A stretch of 64,000 bases of DNA from Sepioteuthis lessoniana (GCA_963585895.1 CAUZXS010004356.1:45001-109000), one strand, 5' to 3'; positions 22,196-32,440 are shown, numbered from the stretch's first letter. Numbers and translations are program-made. Notes: generated from the sequence alone by a model not told the origin.

Positions 22196-22450
22196 TTTAA
22201 CCTTGCTTAGTGAGTAGAGTGTTCGTCAATGGTCCGGGAGACTGGGGTTAAATTCCAGGTCGAGTCATACCAGAGACTCAAGATGATATTTGATGTCGGC
22301 TTGCTTAACACTCAGCATTATAAGGTACGGATCAAGATTAAAGTGGAGCAATCCAGGGAAAGGAGTAGCACCCTCCCCTCCACTTCGGTGATATAGCTAA
22401 TGAAAAAGGAACCTTCGGGTTGCCCTTGACAACAGTCGCCAACTACTATT
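22196..22450 (+). mobile_element. SINE C
   Basis: Full-length plus-strand copy, head gtgagtagagtgttcgtcaatgg, body ending gacaacagtcgccaac. Directly abuts SINE B on the left. Confidence 0.85.
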
Positions 22451-22466
22451 TACTTAGTTAACTAAC

Positions 22467-22754
22467 CATATTTACCAACCCCTCCGCTCAAGCAGGATAT
22501 GACACAAGGTCATTTTTAAGCGGAGTTTAACAGGTTTGAATTCAGAGTTTTCCTTCTCCTAGACTAGTTGCCTTAACAAGGCTAAAGAACCCAGTTTGCA
22601 CTACTATTTACCCATAGCTGGAGGGAGAATAATTGGATTCAAACCTTTCCCAAGGGTATTAGTGCTATATGAAATGCAATCAGTCTCATCCAGGATTTGA
22701 ACTCGTGTCACCGTGTCCATTTCCTAGGAAGATAACCATTACACTACGGGCACC
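22467..22754 (-). mobile_element. SINE B, full-length with 16-bp target-site duplication
   Basis: Minus-strand copy. The tRNA-like head (AGTGTAATGGTTATC, B box GTTCAAATCC) is at the right end, and the 3' end reads GGGGTTGGTAAATATG at the left. It is flanked by tacttagttaactaac at 22451-22466 and 22755-22770, a perfect 16-bp duplication that fixes both ends of the family. Confidence 0.93.
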
Positions 22755-22828
22755 TACTTAGTTAACTAACTAAGTTTCAAGATACTCGAAAGAATTCACT
22801 TGACTAACAAAGTAATCACACTCTCAGC

Positions 22829-22914
22829 TACTATTTGAATATATTTATAGCACTGACGGTATTCGTAGTGAAAAACACTATAAATACCGTAATATTCAAA
22901 CAAAAATAAGGATA
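22829..22914. other. imperfect palindrome
   Basis: tttgaatat...acggtattcgtagtg and cactataaataccgta...atattcaaa pair with an AAAAA centre. The left arm has about 12 extra bases. Possibly a decayed MITE. Confidence 0.6.
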
Positions 22915-23134
22915 ATATCTTGTACCAGCAAAAAAGAAAAAAGGGAAAAAAAGAAAGTAAAAAAAAAACTTTGAAATAGTTTTCCAGACTTAACTGGTAT
23001 TTAGCTGTCTATATGAATGCCCGGTAAATTTGACTAATGAGATATGATTAAGGATTTGAGGACTGATGACTGACCTGCAGTTGAAAAAGATGTATTCGTT
23101 TGTTTTTAGAACAGTATATTAATATATACAAAAT

Positions 23135-23310
23135 TCATAACTTCTACCCGTCCCCTCAGCTATGAATAAATTGTTGGAACGTTGGGTTCTTTAGCCTTGG
23201 CTGGGCTGCCAGTATAGAAGAAGGAAAACACTGGATTCCAATCAGATTTATTTAGCTTAAAAATTGACCTTGTGTCACATCCTGTCCGTGGTGGATGGGT
23301 TGGGTAAATA
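23135..23310 (+). mobile_element. SINE B fragment (3' half)
   Basis: Contains gggttctttagccttggctgg, aaaaattgaccttgtgtcaca and the end tgggttgggtaaata. The tRNA-like head is missing. Confidence 0.75.
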
Positions 23311-23641
23311 CAGAGAGATTTAATGAGAGATGCGTTATACTCATCAGAAACGACACACGTGCGAAGGACAAAATTTTATGGTGGGCCATTCGAAAATTGT
23401 ATGATTACCATAGACATCATTATATACTCTTGTCGCTGCTTGTAATTGTGAGGTGTTAGCTGAAGAACGGACATACTCTCTCATACCCGTTGCTCTCAAA
23501 CTCACCACTCACAAAAAGTCAGAAACCAAAGTCTGATTTGTATTATACTCAATTGTTGTTGTTAGTATTTAATAAGCTTTGTTTATTCTGGAACACAGAT
23601 TACTTACAACCATGTAAGTATTGAACAAAATTACCTTTGCT

Positions 23642-23712
23642 TAACTTCCCTCTCTTTTTCTTTCTTTCTTTCTTTTCTTTTTTCTTTTCTTTTTTTTTTT
23701 CTTCTTTTTTGT
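23642..23712. repeat. T/C-rich low-complexity tract
   Basis: (CTTT)n and poly-T. Confidence 0.9.
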
Positions 23713-23876
23713 TATTTACGAAGCTTTGCTTAGATATGGCACACAAGCCTCAAGTTGTTAACAGTACCTGTTGTTTCTTAAGTAGTCACTCAACTTAGTA
23801 TTGAACAGGCACATCACAGTTTTACTTTGGTGATTTAGCCAGAACCGGAGCTTTCAGCGTGATGTGACAGTAAGGC
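23713..23876 (-). repeat. 5S-rRNA-like repeat, copy 1
   Basis: The reverse complement follows the 5S rRNA order, with the GTTAGTACTTGGATGGG region diverged. It is a direct repeat of 24145-24305 and ends where a SINE A inserted: gacagtaag at its right end and gacagcaag after the SINE look like a target-site duplication with one change. Confidence 0.6.
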
Positions 23877-24113
23877 TTGGTTACTTTGTTAAATGGCATA
23901 TCAACTTTCGTGGGTTACTTAATGTCAAATCTATCTTTGTATAATAACAGCAGTGGGGCTATTTAACGCATAGCTTAACGGTTTAAAGAGGTTCATGCCT
24001 TTCTTAAGGGTATTAGTCCGAAAGTGAGTGTAGTACTGCGACTGGAGTTCGAACTTGATTATATCGAGGCTGCAGTTTAACACTTTTAACCGTTACGCCA
24101 CAAAGACTCTCCC
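23877..24113 (-). mobile_element. SINE A inserted into a 5S-like repeat
   Basis: Minus-strand full-length copy: tail at the left (aatggcatatcaactttcg...gttacttaatgtcaaat), tRNA-like head at the right (B box GTTCGAACTCC reverse complement near 24040). Confidence 0.85.
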
Positions 24114-24144
24114 CTGACAGCAAGTCATTCGAATTAGCTGTTGA

Positions 24145-24305
24145 TATTTACTAACCTTTGTTTAGATATGGCATACAGGCCTCAGGTTGCGTACAATACT
24201 TACTATTGCTTAAGTGGTCACCCATCTAAGTATTGAATAGGCTCATAGCCGCTTAACTAGCGTGATCTATTCGGAACCGGTACTCTCAGTGGGGCATGAC
24301 AGTAA
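24145..24305 (-). repeat. 5S-rRNA-like repeat, copy 2
   Basis: The reverse complement of 24216-24300 aligns along its length with animal 5S rRNA: CATGCC..., GATCACG, TTAAGC, GAGCCT, then AATACTTAGATGGGTGACC where 5S has AGTACTTGGATGGGAGACC. The sequence beyond the 5S 3' end (caacttgaggcttgtgtgcc in copy 1) is shared between copies, so this is a dispersed 5S-derived repeat or a SINE3-like relic rather than a working 5S gene. Confidence 0.7.
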
Positions 24306-24370
24306 ATCATTCTATTCAGGTAATTATTCACTGGCAAATACATTAACGCTCTTATATAAAACTGAACAAC

Positions 24371-24402
24371 ATACACACACACATACACACACACACACAC
24401 AC
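24371..24402. repeat. (CA)n microsatellite
   Basis: About 15 CA units with one interruption, next to a family D head. Confidence 0.95.
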
Positions 24403-24410
24403 CTAAAACA

Positions 24411-25200
24411 CCAGCCTAGGCGACTGGGGCTGTAGAATACACTGACTGCATCTCTACAGAGGGGTAAAATCCTCCTCCTAAACGAGTGTCTTGGATATGA
24501 CGTTATACCTTGGAGAATTGGAGAATGTACAGAACCCCTTCATTGCCATTGCTCTCAGGTCCACTCAGACCCAGAATGGTAGCACCTGATTGAGTCCTAT
24601 TTATGGGTCATAAAGAAGTGTTTAATATTTAAACTGTGTGCAAACAAATGACTTATGTTAAACTGAATTTTTAAAAATAGGACTGTTTGATTATTTAAAT
24701 GTATGTAAACAAATGACTGATGTTTAATTGAATTGTTAGTGATACATAGCAATACTTGGAACCATTTACTGTTTGCTAATGTAAGAATAGAGTTAAATAG
24801 AATAATTAGTGTTCAATAGCAATACTTACAACCACTTCTTTGTGTGCAAACAAATGGTTATTATTGAACATGAGTGTTGGATAGCGATAAATGAAATCAG
24901 TTAACTGTGTAGAAACAATATCAATACTATTGTGCAAACAAATTAGTTCTAATTCATTTAAAAATGAAATTACCTACAAAATATGTATGCAAACAATTAA
25001 CTGAAGTTAGATTGTGACTAATATAGCAATGCTTGAAAACGTTTAACTGTGTAAAAAAAATGAGCTTAGGTTCGTTTAAAAATGTTATCAACAAAATGTG
25101 TTTACAAATCAGATATATTTGATATCTATGTATAAAGAGGATTTGGCATTAAATAACCTACAATGATTGATATGCCATAAAACTCAACTAAACCAAATCA
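24411..25200 (+). mobile_element. family D element, complete: head, minisatellite body and tail
   Basis: Head 24411-24620 starts ggcgactggggctgtagaat and ends cctatttatgggtca. The body at 24625-25125 has about seven imperfect units with recurring words tgtgtgcaaacaaatga and aatagcaatactt. The tail at 25131-25200 has ggatttggcattaaataacc then gatatgccataaaac and an A/C-rich end. The tail core is the same as in SINE A. This is the most complete plus-strand example. Confidence 0.8.
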
Positions 25201-25500
25201 AAAACCTAAAACACACACCTAAAACACATATATCAAATAAACATGCATTAAATGCACGCGTCACGCACAAAAATGTGCACGCAAAAACATATATAATAAA
25301 ACTGACACATGCATATATAGACACCTCACAAAAATACACTCCACATACACGACACAAACAAAACCTACAGATGCAAACGTACAGAATTAGTTCAAAATTT
25401 TATCTCAGAAATAAACACGCGCGCACGTGCATACACAACAGCACTTTTCAGTTCGGATCCAGTTTTAAATTTTAACAAAGAAATTTTTTAAAACTTTTTT
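25201..25500. repeat. CA-rich degenerate low-complexity sequence
   Basis: Many scattered ACACA and ATACA words; the 102-residue open frame across it is compositional. Confidence 0.7.
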
Positions 25501-25504
25501 AAAT

Positions 25505-25557
<53 letters not shown>

Positions 25558-25836
25558 CTACCTGTCTCTCTCTCTCTTATTCTCTCTCTCTATCTACCTG
25601 TCTCTCTCTCTCTTATTCTCTCTCTCTATCAACCTGTCTCTCTCTCTCTTATTCTCTCTATCTATCTACCTGTCTCTCTCTCTCACTCTCTCTCTCTCAT
25701 TCTCTCTCTCTCTATCTACCTGTCTCTCTCTCTCTCTCTCTTATTCTCTCTCTCTATCAACCTGTCTCTCTCTCTCTTATTCTCTCTATCTATCTACCTG
25801 TCTCTCTCTCTCTCTCTTATTCTCTCTCTATATCTA

Positions 25837-25871
<35 letters not shown>

Positions 25872-25909
25872 CTCTCTCTCTATCTATCTACCTGTCTCTC
25901 TCTCTCTCC

Positions 25910-25942
<33 letters not shown>
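25505..25942. repeat. CT-rich minisatellite with higher-order units
   Basis: About ten units of 30-45 bp, each built as (TC)n, TTATTC, (TC)n, TATCTACCTG. It ends in (CA)n at 25928-25942. Low-complexity open frames on both strands are artefacts. Confidence 0.95.
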
Positions 25943-25943
<1 letters not shown>

Positions 25944-26344
25944 AATTTACACATTATATAAACATACTCACATACGCATACAAAAACACTTACACACACA
26001 CACACACACACACAAACAAATATGCACACCGAAACACGTACACAATAACCGACACTTTTCACTTATTCAATGCCAGTTCGAAATTTTCCTTCAGAAATAA
26101 GAAAAACACAAACAAATACACATCACAACACACGCACACATCACACTAAATACACACAGATCAAGTACATACACACGCTCACATACAAATACACACGAAC
26201 AAATACACACAAACACGAATACACTCACAAAAATTCACGCAAAAAATGAATACACTCATACACACATATGCGAGAACCTACACTTGCAAACAATTCAAGC
26301 AATTCAGTGCTAACAAATGCAAATATGTTACAAATACATATACA
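25943..26344. repeat. CA-rich degenerate low-complexity sequence
   Basis: Interrupted CA repeats (longest near 25993-26013). No gene seen. Confidence 0.75.
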
Positions 26345-26625
26345 TCACCCGTGGTGTAATGATTATTGTCGTAGGAAATGGACATAGCGATAAGAGTTCA
26401 AATCCTGGACGAAGCTGATTGCATTTCACATCGTACTAATACTATGTGTGAATCCAATTATTCTTCCTTCCAGCTATAGGTAAATATTAAGGCAGACTGT
26501 GTTCTTCAGCCTTGGTTAGGACACTAGTCTTGGAGAAGAAAAACTATGAATTCAAACCTCGAACCCCGCTTAAAGATTGACCTTGAGTCAGATCCTGCCC
26601 ATAAAGAGGGTAAATACATACGTAT
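26345..26625 (+). mobile_element. SINE B, full-length
   Basis: Head gtggtgtaatgattattgtc, B box GAGTTCAAATCC near 26394-26405, body through ttgaccttgagtcagatcct to gggtaaatac. Surrounded by CA-rich simple sequence. Confidence 0.85.
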
Positions 26626-27119
26626 ACATCGTACACGCATATACTAATACACACACCATGCAAATATACTCACAAACACGCACGCACTCACACAAAAATG
26701 CATATCAAAAGTAAAATATACTCATACATATATGCACACACACACACATACACACACACATACAAATATACACATCTTACAAAAATAGATTTAAAAATAG
26801 AAATGCACTCATGTATACACACACATGCATAGACTCTCACACACACACACACACACAAACACATGTCACACAAACACAAAAAGAGAAATACACTCATGCA
26901 TACAAGTGCATGGATGCATACATTACGCAAACACGCACACAAAAAAAGAAATACACACACACACACGTGCATGCACACATCACTAGAATGCGCACACAAA
27001 AAGAGAAAAACACACGCACGCGCACGAACTTACACCTACAAACACATAAACCACGCAAAAATCGTTACACTAACACGCACCCACTTGCTCAAAAATGCAC
27101 CCCAAAAGGGAAATACACA

Positions 27120-27200
<81 letters not shown>
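26626..27200. repeat. CA-rich tract ending in (CT)n(CA)n
   Basis: Degenerate CACACA with other words, then (CT)n at 27121-27163 and (CA)n at 27163-27196. Confidence 0.9.
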
Positions 27201-27319
27201 TTACACACATAGAAAAAGTTAGTCTTGCAAACGGGGTTCTCACTGGAAACTGTGTTCATTATTTTGCCCTAAAATAAAAACAAAATATCACATACGTCAC
27301 AAACACACAATGGTCAGTG

Positions 27320-27379
27320 CACACACACACACACACATATAAATACATAATTCACACAAAAATACTTACACAAACAAGC

Positions 27380-27418
<39 letters not shown>

Positions 27419-27545
27419 CGCGCACACACACACGCACACACATATATATACATATATGTATATACACATATACATGCAAATATATAGATATATATATGCA
27501 TATATATATATACATATATATACAAAGAAAGAGAGAGAGAGAGAG
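27320..27545. repeat. compound self-complementary microsatellite
   Basis: (TA)n, (TG)n, GCGCGC at 27418-27423, (CA)n, then (TA)n-rich sequence to 27520 and (GA)n. The centre is an inverted repeat of alternating purine and pyrimidine bases. Confidence 0.9.
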
Positions 27546-27659
27546 AGAATAACCACCACATCTAGACGTGCTTCTGAGAACGGAATTAGTTCGAGGAGTT
27601 TTTACATCAGAATTGAAAACAGATTCATTGAGTCGAAAAGTAGAATTTTGACACTTCAA

Positions 27660-28049
27660 ACATAAGAGAGTGGGAAAAGAATTCAGTTTAAAAGAACAAT
27701 TATATTGGGGTTTTTTTTATTCATCTATTCTTTTTTTCATTTTTTTTTTTTTTTTTTGTCACACGTCCCATTGAGAAGTTAGCTTTTTTCTTTCTGCAAG
27801 ACTATGAAAGAAATAGGGAAATTTTGAAAAGAGTGGATAAGGGATTTCACTTTTAAAATGTATTTCTTACTAACAGATTAGTGGGATTCTTACCATCGAA
27901 TTAACATATACAAATAATACTACAACTTAGTAACGGTATCCAAGCACTAGACCCACCGATAGAGAAAGTGTGTGAACCAGAAAGAGGACTACATTGAAAA
28001 AAAACTCATTTAGTCACATCACATGAAAGAATCTTCGTTAACCAATGAA
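27660..28049. other. unannotated sequence
   Basis: Poly-T tracts near 27710-27760; nothing else recognised. Confidence 0.5.
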
Positions 28050-28069
28050 CTTTTCAGCCGACACTCGAA

Positions 28070-28153
<84 letters not shown>

Positions 28154-28168
28154 TGTCGGATAAAAGGT

Positions 28169-28200
<32 letters not shown>
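28050..28200. repeat. (TA)n(GT)n microsatellite enclosed by inverted repeats
   Basis: 18-bp arms at 28050-28067 and 28150-28167 (3 mismatches) share ccgacactcg/cgagtgtcgg exactly and enclose about 80 bp of (TA)n and (GT)n. A second (TA)n follows to 28195. Confidence 0.85.
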
Positions 28201-28201
<1 letters not shown>

Positions 28202-29071
28202 TTTGATATATTCATTAAAAAAAGAGTAATAGAGGATAGATATATCTAAGTTAAGTTTGTGTAGATAGATTCAACGCTAAGTCAACGGCGCTTGGTGACT
28301 GTCGGTTTGTCGCCTCTGCGAGACTTAGTCTGATAATCGCATAGGTGACATACTAGCTGTCATCAATTGCCGATGTCTCTGTGGCTACGCACCATCCTAT
28401 TAGATAGATAGATAGATCTTTGCAATTACTTTTTAGTATTTTATTTATTATTCTTTACAAGAAAATTAACTTGTATATATATATATATATATATATATAT
28501 AAGTCAACATGAACTTATTTACTGATCGCTGCGCCCAAAACTTATTTACGAATTGTCAGTGCGTTTGCTCTCCATGAACTGCCTTTTCGACTGATGGTCA
28601 GAGTGGCAAACCCATGTTTAGCCCATTTGTATGCATTTTTTTTCTAAAACATGATTTCCTGTAGACATCACACATTCTTCTATAAATTACACATGATTTG
28701 TACTTGTCAGCCACCAAAAATTTTATGACAGACCTCTGTTCAAGCCCGAAACTCTAATTTGCCGTCATTTTGAAAAAAACTCGAAATAATCTTTTAAGCG
28801 AGATTGAAATATTTGCTATAGACCAATTTGAAATAATGCTGAGTTTATATTTATCGAAAAAAAAAATCAGTAATTACCTTATTTATTCAATAACACTTGT
28901 ATGTATTGACTATCTTCAAATTTTATGGAGATTTAAAGGTTTTAAAGTAACGTTTTATTTAAACAACTAAAAATTAGAAATGCAGTAGCAAAAAGAGAAA
29001 CGAGAGAACTTTTGATATTACTCAATGCTTATTCTATTGATTTCATCGTAATTTGACCAATACCATGAATT
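28201..29071. other. unannotated sequence with (GATA)n and (TA)n
   Basis: Short (GATA)n near 28402-28416 and (TA)n at 28475-28500. No gene or repeat family recognised. Confidence 0.45.
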
Positions 29072-29297
29072 GAGTCTCCTGTGGCGTTGTGGCTAACGCG
29101 CTAGACTGTAACATCGCAGTAAACGAGTTCGAACTCCAGTCAAGCTATTAAGTTCACTTTCGGGCTAATACCCTTGGAAAAGATATATACCAACTCTGGG
29201 TCAAACAGTACCACTACTGTTCAAAAATGGTGGTTTTTGCCATTAAATAACCCACAAAGATTTATATGTCATCAAACAAAAACACCAAACCAAACAA
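29072..29297 (+). mobile_element. SINE A, full-length
   Basis: Head ctgtggcgttgtggctaacg, B box GTTCGAACTCC near 29128-29138, tail gccattaaataacccacaaag then an A/C-rich end. Confidence 0.88.
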
Positions 29298-29621
29298 TAC
29301 CCGGAATTGCATGTCTAATGTATATTTCTATCTTGTTTATGTCGCTCTTCTTTAAATATTTTCTTAATTGCAGCCTCGATCTAAAAAAAAAGGCAATAGA
29401 AATAATAGAAAAATGTTTATTTTTCTGACGTTGGGCCTGTCTTTTCTATATTTTCGTGTCAACTTGTGATATTTCTTAGGCTACTGATCTTTATGTTCCT
29501 GAGAAGCACTTGCATATTCAGAATCTTAAGCCAGCTCTCCAATCAATGCCTCACTTCTCTCCGGCCTTTGGATAAGGTAATTGCATTGGTTTTAGGCTAG
29601 GTTATTCATAAATCACCAGCC

Positions 29622-29878
29622 CAGTCGGCTGGGGCAGTAGAATACACCGACCGCATCTTTGCAAATGACACGTTAAATCGACAAGCGAGAAATGAAATTC
29701 TTTGACCATTTCACAGTGTGTAAACAAATGATTGTCTAATTGAATTGTTAATGATACATAGCAATACTTGGACCCATTTAACTGTGCAAATAAAACTATT
29801 AGTGTGGAATACTTGACCGTTTAACTGTATGCAAAAATAGAATTATTGATTTTATATAGCATACTTGGAACCATTAGA
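29622..29878 (+). mobile_element. family D element, head truncated
   Basis: The first 45 bp of the head (cccagtcggctggggcagta) join abruptly to about three body units (gtgtgtaaacaaatgattg, agcaatacttgga). Confidence 0.75.
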
Positions 29879-29879
29879 T

Positions 29880-29990
29880 GGTATGGTATGGTTTGGTTTT
29901 ATGGCATATCAACCATTGTAGGTTATTTAATGCCAAATCCATTTTTATACATATAAACAGTTCTATTTCAAACAATTCAGTTTAGCATAA
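29880..29990 (-). mobile_element. family D tail plus short body, minus strand
   Basis: ggtttggttttatggcatat...gtaggttatttaatgccaaat is the reverse complement of the D/A tail. It is followed by one body unit and then by an RTE fragment. Confidence 0.8.
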
Positions 29991-30173
29991 GCACAGGCCG
30001 ATCAAAAGCTGGGCGACCCGCTCGAACCTACATACAGCAGCTCTGTGAGGATACGGGGTATAGACCTGAGGACCTGCCGAAAGCAATGAACGATAGGGAG
30101 AGGTGGCTAGAAAGGGTCAGGGATATCCGTGCTGATAGCACGACAAGATGATAATGATGATGATGATGATGAT
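29991..30173 (+). mobile_element. RTE LINE 3'-terminal fragment (RTE copy 7)
   Basis: Codes for the last ~45 residues of the RT polyprotein (GRPARTYIQQLCEDTG-like) and ends in (GAT)n. Part of the duplicated block. Confidence 0.88.
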
Positions 30174-30380
30174 GTGTATAAAAATGGAGTTAGCATTAAA
30201 TAACCTACAATGGTTGATATGCCATAAAAGCAAACCAAACTAAACCAAATCAAACAAATGATTAATAGTAAATAGAATTATTCGTGTTTAAAATACTTGA
30301 AACCCTTTAACGGTGGGCAAAAAATGAGCTCAGGCTCGTTTAAAATGTTATAAACAAAATTTGTTAACAAATCATATGTA

Positions 30381-30422
<42 letters not shown>

Positions 30423-30510
30423 AGGATTTGGCATTTAATAAACTACAATTGTTGATATCCTATAAAACCCAAACAAACTATAAATCATTAGAAGCGTAAT
30501 GATTCCTTCT
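29997..30510 (+). repeat. segmental duplication, copy 1
   Basis: Contains the RTE 3' fragment, a D/A-type tail, body units, (TA)n and a second tail, all in the same order as 31402-31926. Outside the (GAT)n and (TA)n runs there are only about ten differences. Confidence 0.9.
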
Positions 30511-30604
30511 GTTTAATGTCATATCTAGGACACTCGTTGTAGGGGTCTTACCCCTCTGCAGATATGCAGTCGGTGTATTATCCAGCCCCAGCCGACTGGG
30601 TCAT
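30511..30604 (-). mobile_element. family D head, truncated, minus strand
   Basis: gtcatatctaggacactcgt...cagtcggtgtatt...cagccgactggg is the first 95 bp of the head in reverse. Confidence 0.8.
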
Positions 30605-31235
30605 TGAAACCATTAGACTGTGTTCAAATGAATGTTTAGTGATGAATAGAATTTTTAGTGTTAAGTAGCAATACTTGTAACCACATTACCGGGTAAACAA
30701 ATGATTGATATGAAATAGAATTATTAGTGTTATATATCAATAATTGAACTCATTTAACTGTCTACAAACAGTAGCAATGCTGAAGTGCGTACTAACAAGT
30801 TGTTCAAACTCATTTAAAAATAAAATTACCAACTAACTCTTCCCTTATGTGTCTGAGTAATTAACTGTGTTCAAACAAATGCCTGATGTTCAATTAAATT
30901 GTTTGCGTTACATAGCAATATTTGAAACCATTTAACTGTCTTCAGACAAATGATTGTAAAATACGCTGACTGCTTCTCTGCCGTGGGGTATGAAACCCAC
31001 AATGAGTGTTCTGGATATGAAACTAAACAATCTAATGGTGAGGCTCCTGTAATGCTGGAGCTTTGGGGAATGCAGAATATCCCTTTATTGCCATCCCTCC
31101 CTGGTCCACTCTGACCGGAGTGGTAGCACCTGATAGGATCTTATCTATGGATTAAATAGAACTATGTACTTATGCTAAACTGAATTATTTGAAATAGAAC
31201 TGTTTATATGTATAAAGCAGCATTCTTCTGTGAGC
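30605..31235 (+). mobile_element. family D body units and head
   Basis: Body units 30605-30950, then a head at 30955-31160 lacking its first 20 bases (aaatacgctgactgcttctc...ggatcttatctatgg) and part of a further unit. Confidence 0.7.
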
Positions 31236-31575
31236 AATAATGAACAGGTCCTGGAGGCAGCAACCTCACAAAACAGCAGCTGTACGGCCACCTACCACTC
31301 ATCACGAAAACTATACAAATTAGATGAACCAGACATGCAGGACACTGCTGGGGAAGTAGGGACGAGCTCATAATTGATGTACTCCTATGGACCCCTTCAC
31401 ATGGCCGAGCAAAAGCTGGGCGACCCGCTCGAACCTACATACAGCAGCTCTGTGAGGATACGGGGTATAGACCTGAGGACCTGCAGAAAGCAATGAACGA
31501 TAGGGAGAGGTGGCTAGAAAGGGTCAGGGATATCCGTGCTGATAGCACGACAAGATGATGATGATGATGATGATA
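31236..31575 (+). mobile_element. RTE LINE 3' fragment (RTE copy 8)
   Basis: Matches the RT C-terminus from the QLYGHLP region to the (GAT)n tail. Its right half is shared with copy 7 through the segmental duplication. Confidence 0.88.
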
Positions 31576-31780
31576 TGTATAAAAATGGAGTTAGCATTAA
31601 ATAACCAACAATGGTTGATATGCCATAAAAGCAAACCAAACTAAACCAAATCAAACAAATGATTAATAATAAATAGAATTATTCGTGTTTAAAACACTTG
31701 AAACCCTTTAACAGTGGGCAAAAATGAGCTCAGGCTCGTTTAAAATGTTATAAACAAAATTTGTTTACAAGTCATATGTA

Positions 31781-31836
<56 letters not shown>

Positions 31837-31926
31837 AGGATTTGGCATTTAATAAACTACAATTGTTGATATCCTATAAAACCCAAACAAACTATAAATC
31901 ATTAGAAGCGTAATGATTCCTTCTGA
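31402..31926 (+). repeat. segmental duplication, copy 2
   Basis: Second copy of 29997-30510, in direct orientation and 1.4 kb away. Here the RTE part continues further left than in copy 1, so this copy is the better candidate for the source. The (TA)n run is longer (31783-31832). Confidence 0.9.
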
Positions 31927-32139
31927 CCCAAAGATACCAGAATTTTTTTTTATTTCTATTATTTATTATCATTAATTTTTATATTATATATTTTTTATTA
32001 TGATTTTCTCGGGTTACTGATTTGATTTCCCAAGATGATAACCGTTACGCTTAGTGCACCTTAGTTTTCTTGGTTTTCGTGCATATTCCTCAATACTGAA
32101 CAACATTCAACTAGGAAAAAATGGAGACCCGAAAGTAAT
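31927..32139. other. unannotated sequence
   Basis: T-rich. A fragment near 32025-32060 (cccaagatgataaccgttacgct) resembles the head of SINE B in reverse. Confidence 0.4.
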
Positions 32140-32327
32140 TACCGTATTCCCGGTATATAAGACGCATGGTTAATCAAGGTATTTGGGGACTTCTGCTCAC
32201 AGCAACTTTTCCAAACTCAATAGCTGTCGATTTCAATATTCTGTTGATAAACATCTAGTCATAATAGCAGCGAATGACGCATATTGGCATTGAAATATTT
32301 TAATGTTGCATGCCGGGAAATACGGTA
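32140..32327. mobile_element. MITE-like element with TA duplication
   Basis: Terminal inverted repeats CCGTATTCCCGG (32142-32153) and CCGGGAAATACGG (32313-32325), flanked by TA on both sides (32140-32141, 32326-32327). About 184 bp, no coding capacity. The left end continues tatataagacgc, a spelling common in animal MITEs. Superfamily not assigned. Confidence 0.7.
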
Positions 32328-32440
32328 TCTACTTTCTTGAGTTTTTATTAAAGACTTTCTGCGCCATTCTGGAGGAGACACAGTTGAAAATATTTCTGCT
32401 ATCTTTATTTGTTTTTCGATATGAAATTAACTTGGGCGAT

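Noticed and set aside
23742..23870. Functional 5S rRNA gene
   Set aside because: Too diverged from 5S in its control region and part of a dispersed repeat; kept only as 5S-like.
25503..25961. 152-residue Leu/Ser-rich open frame
   Set aside because: It is a translation of a CT minisatellite and has no domain.
26688..27561. Several Cys/Val/His/Thr-rich open frames on both strands
   Set aside because: They translate CA/TG/TA microsatellites; cysteine patterns follow the repeat, not a fold.
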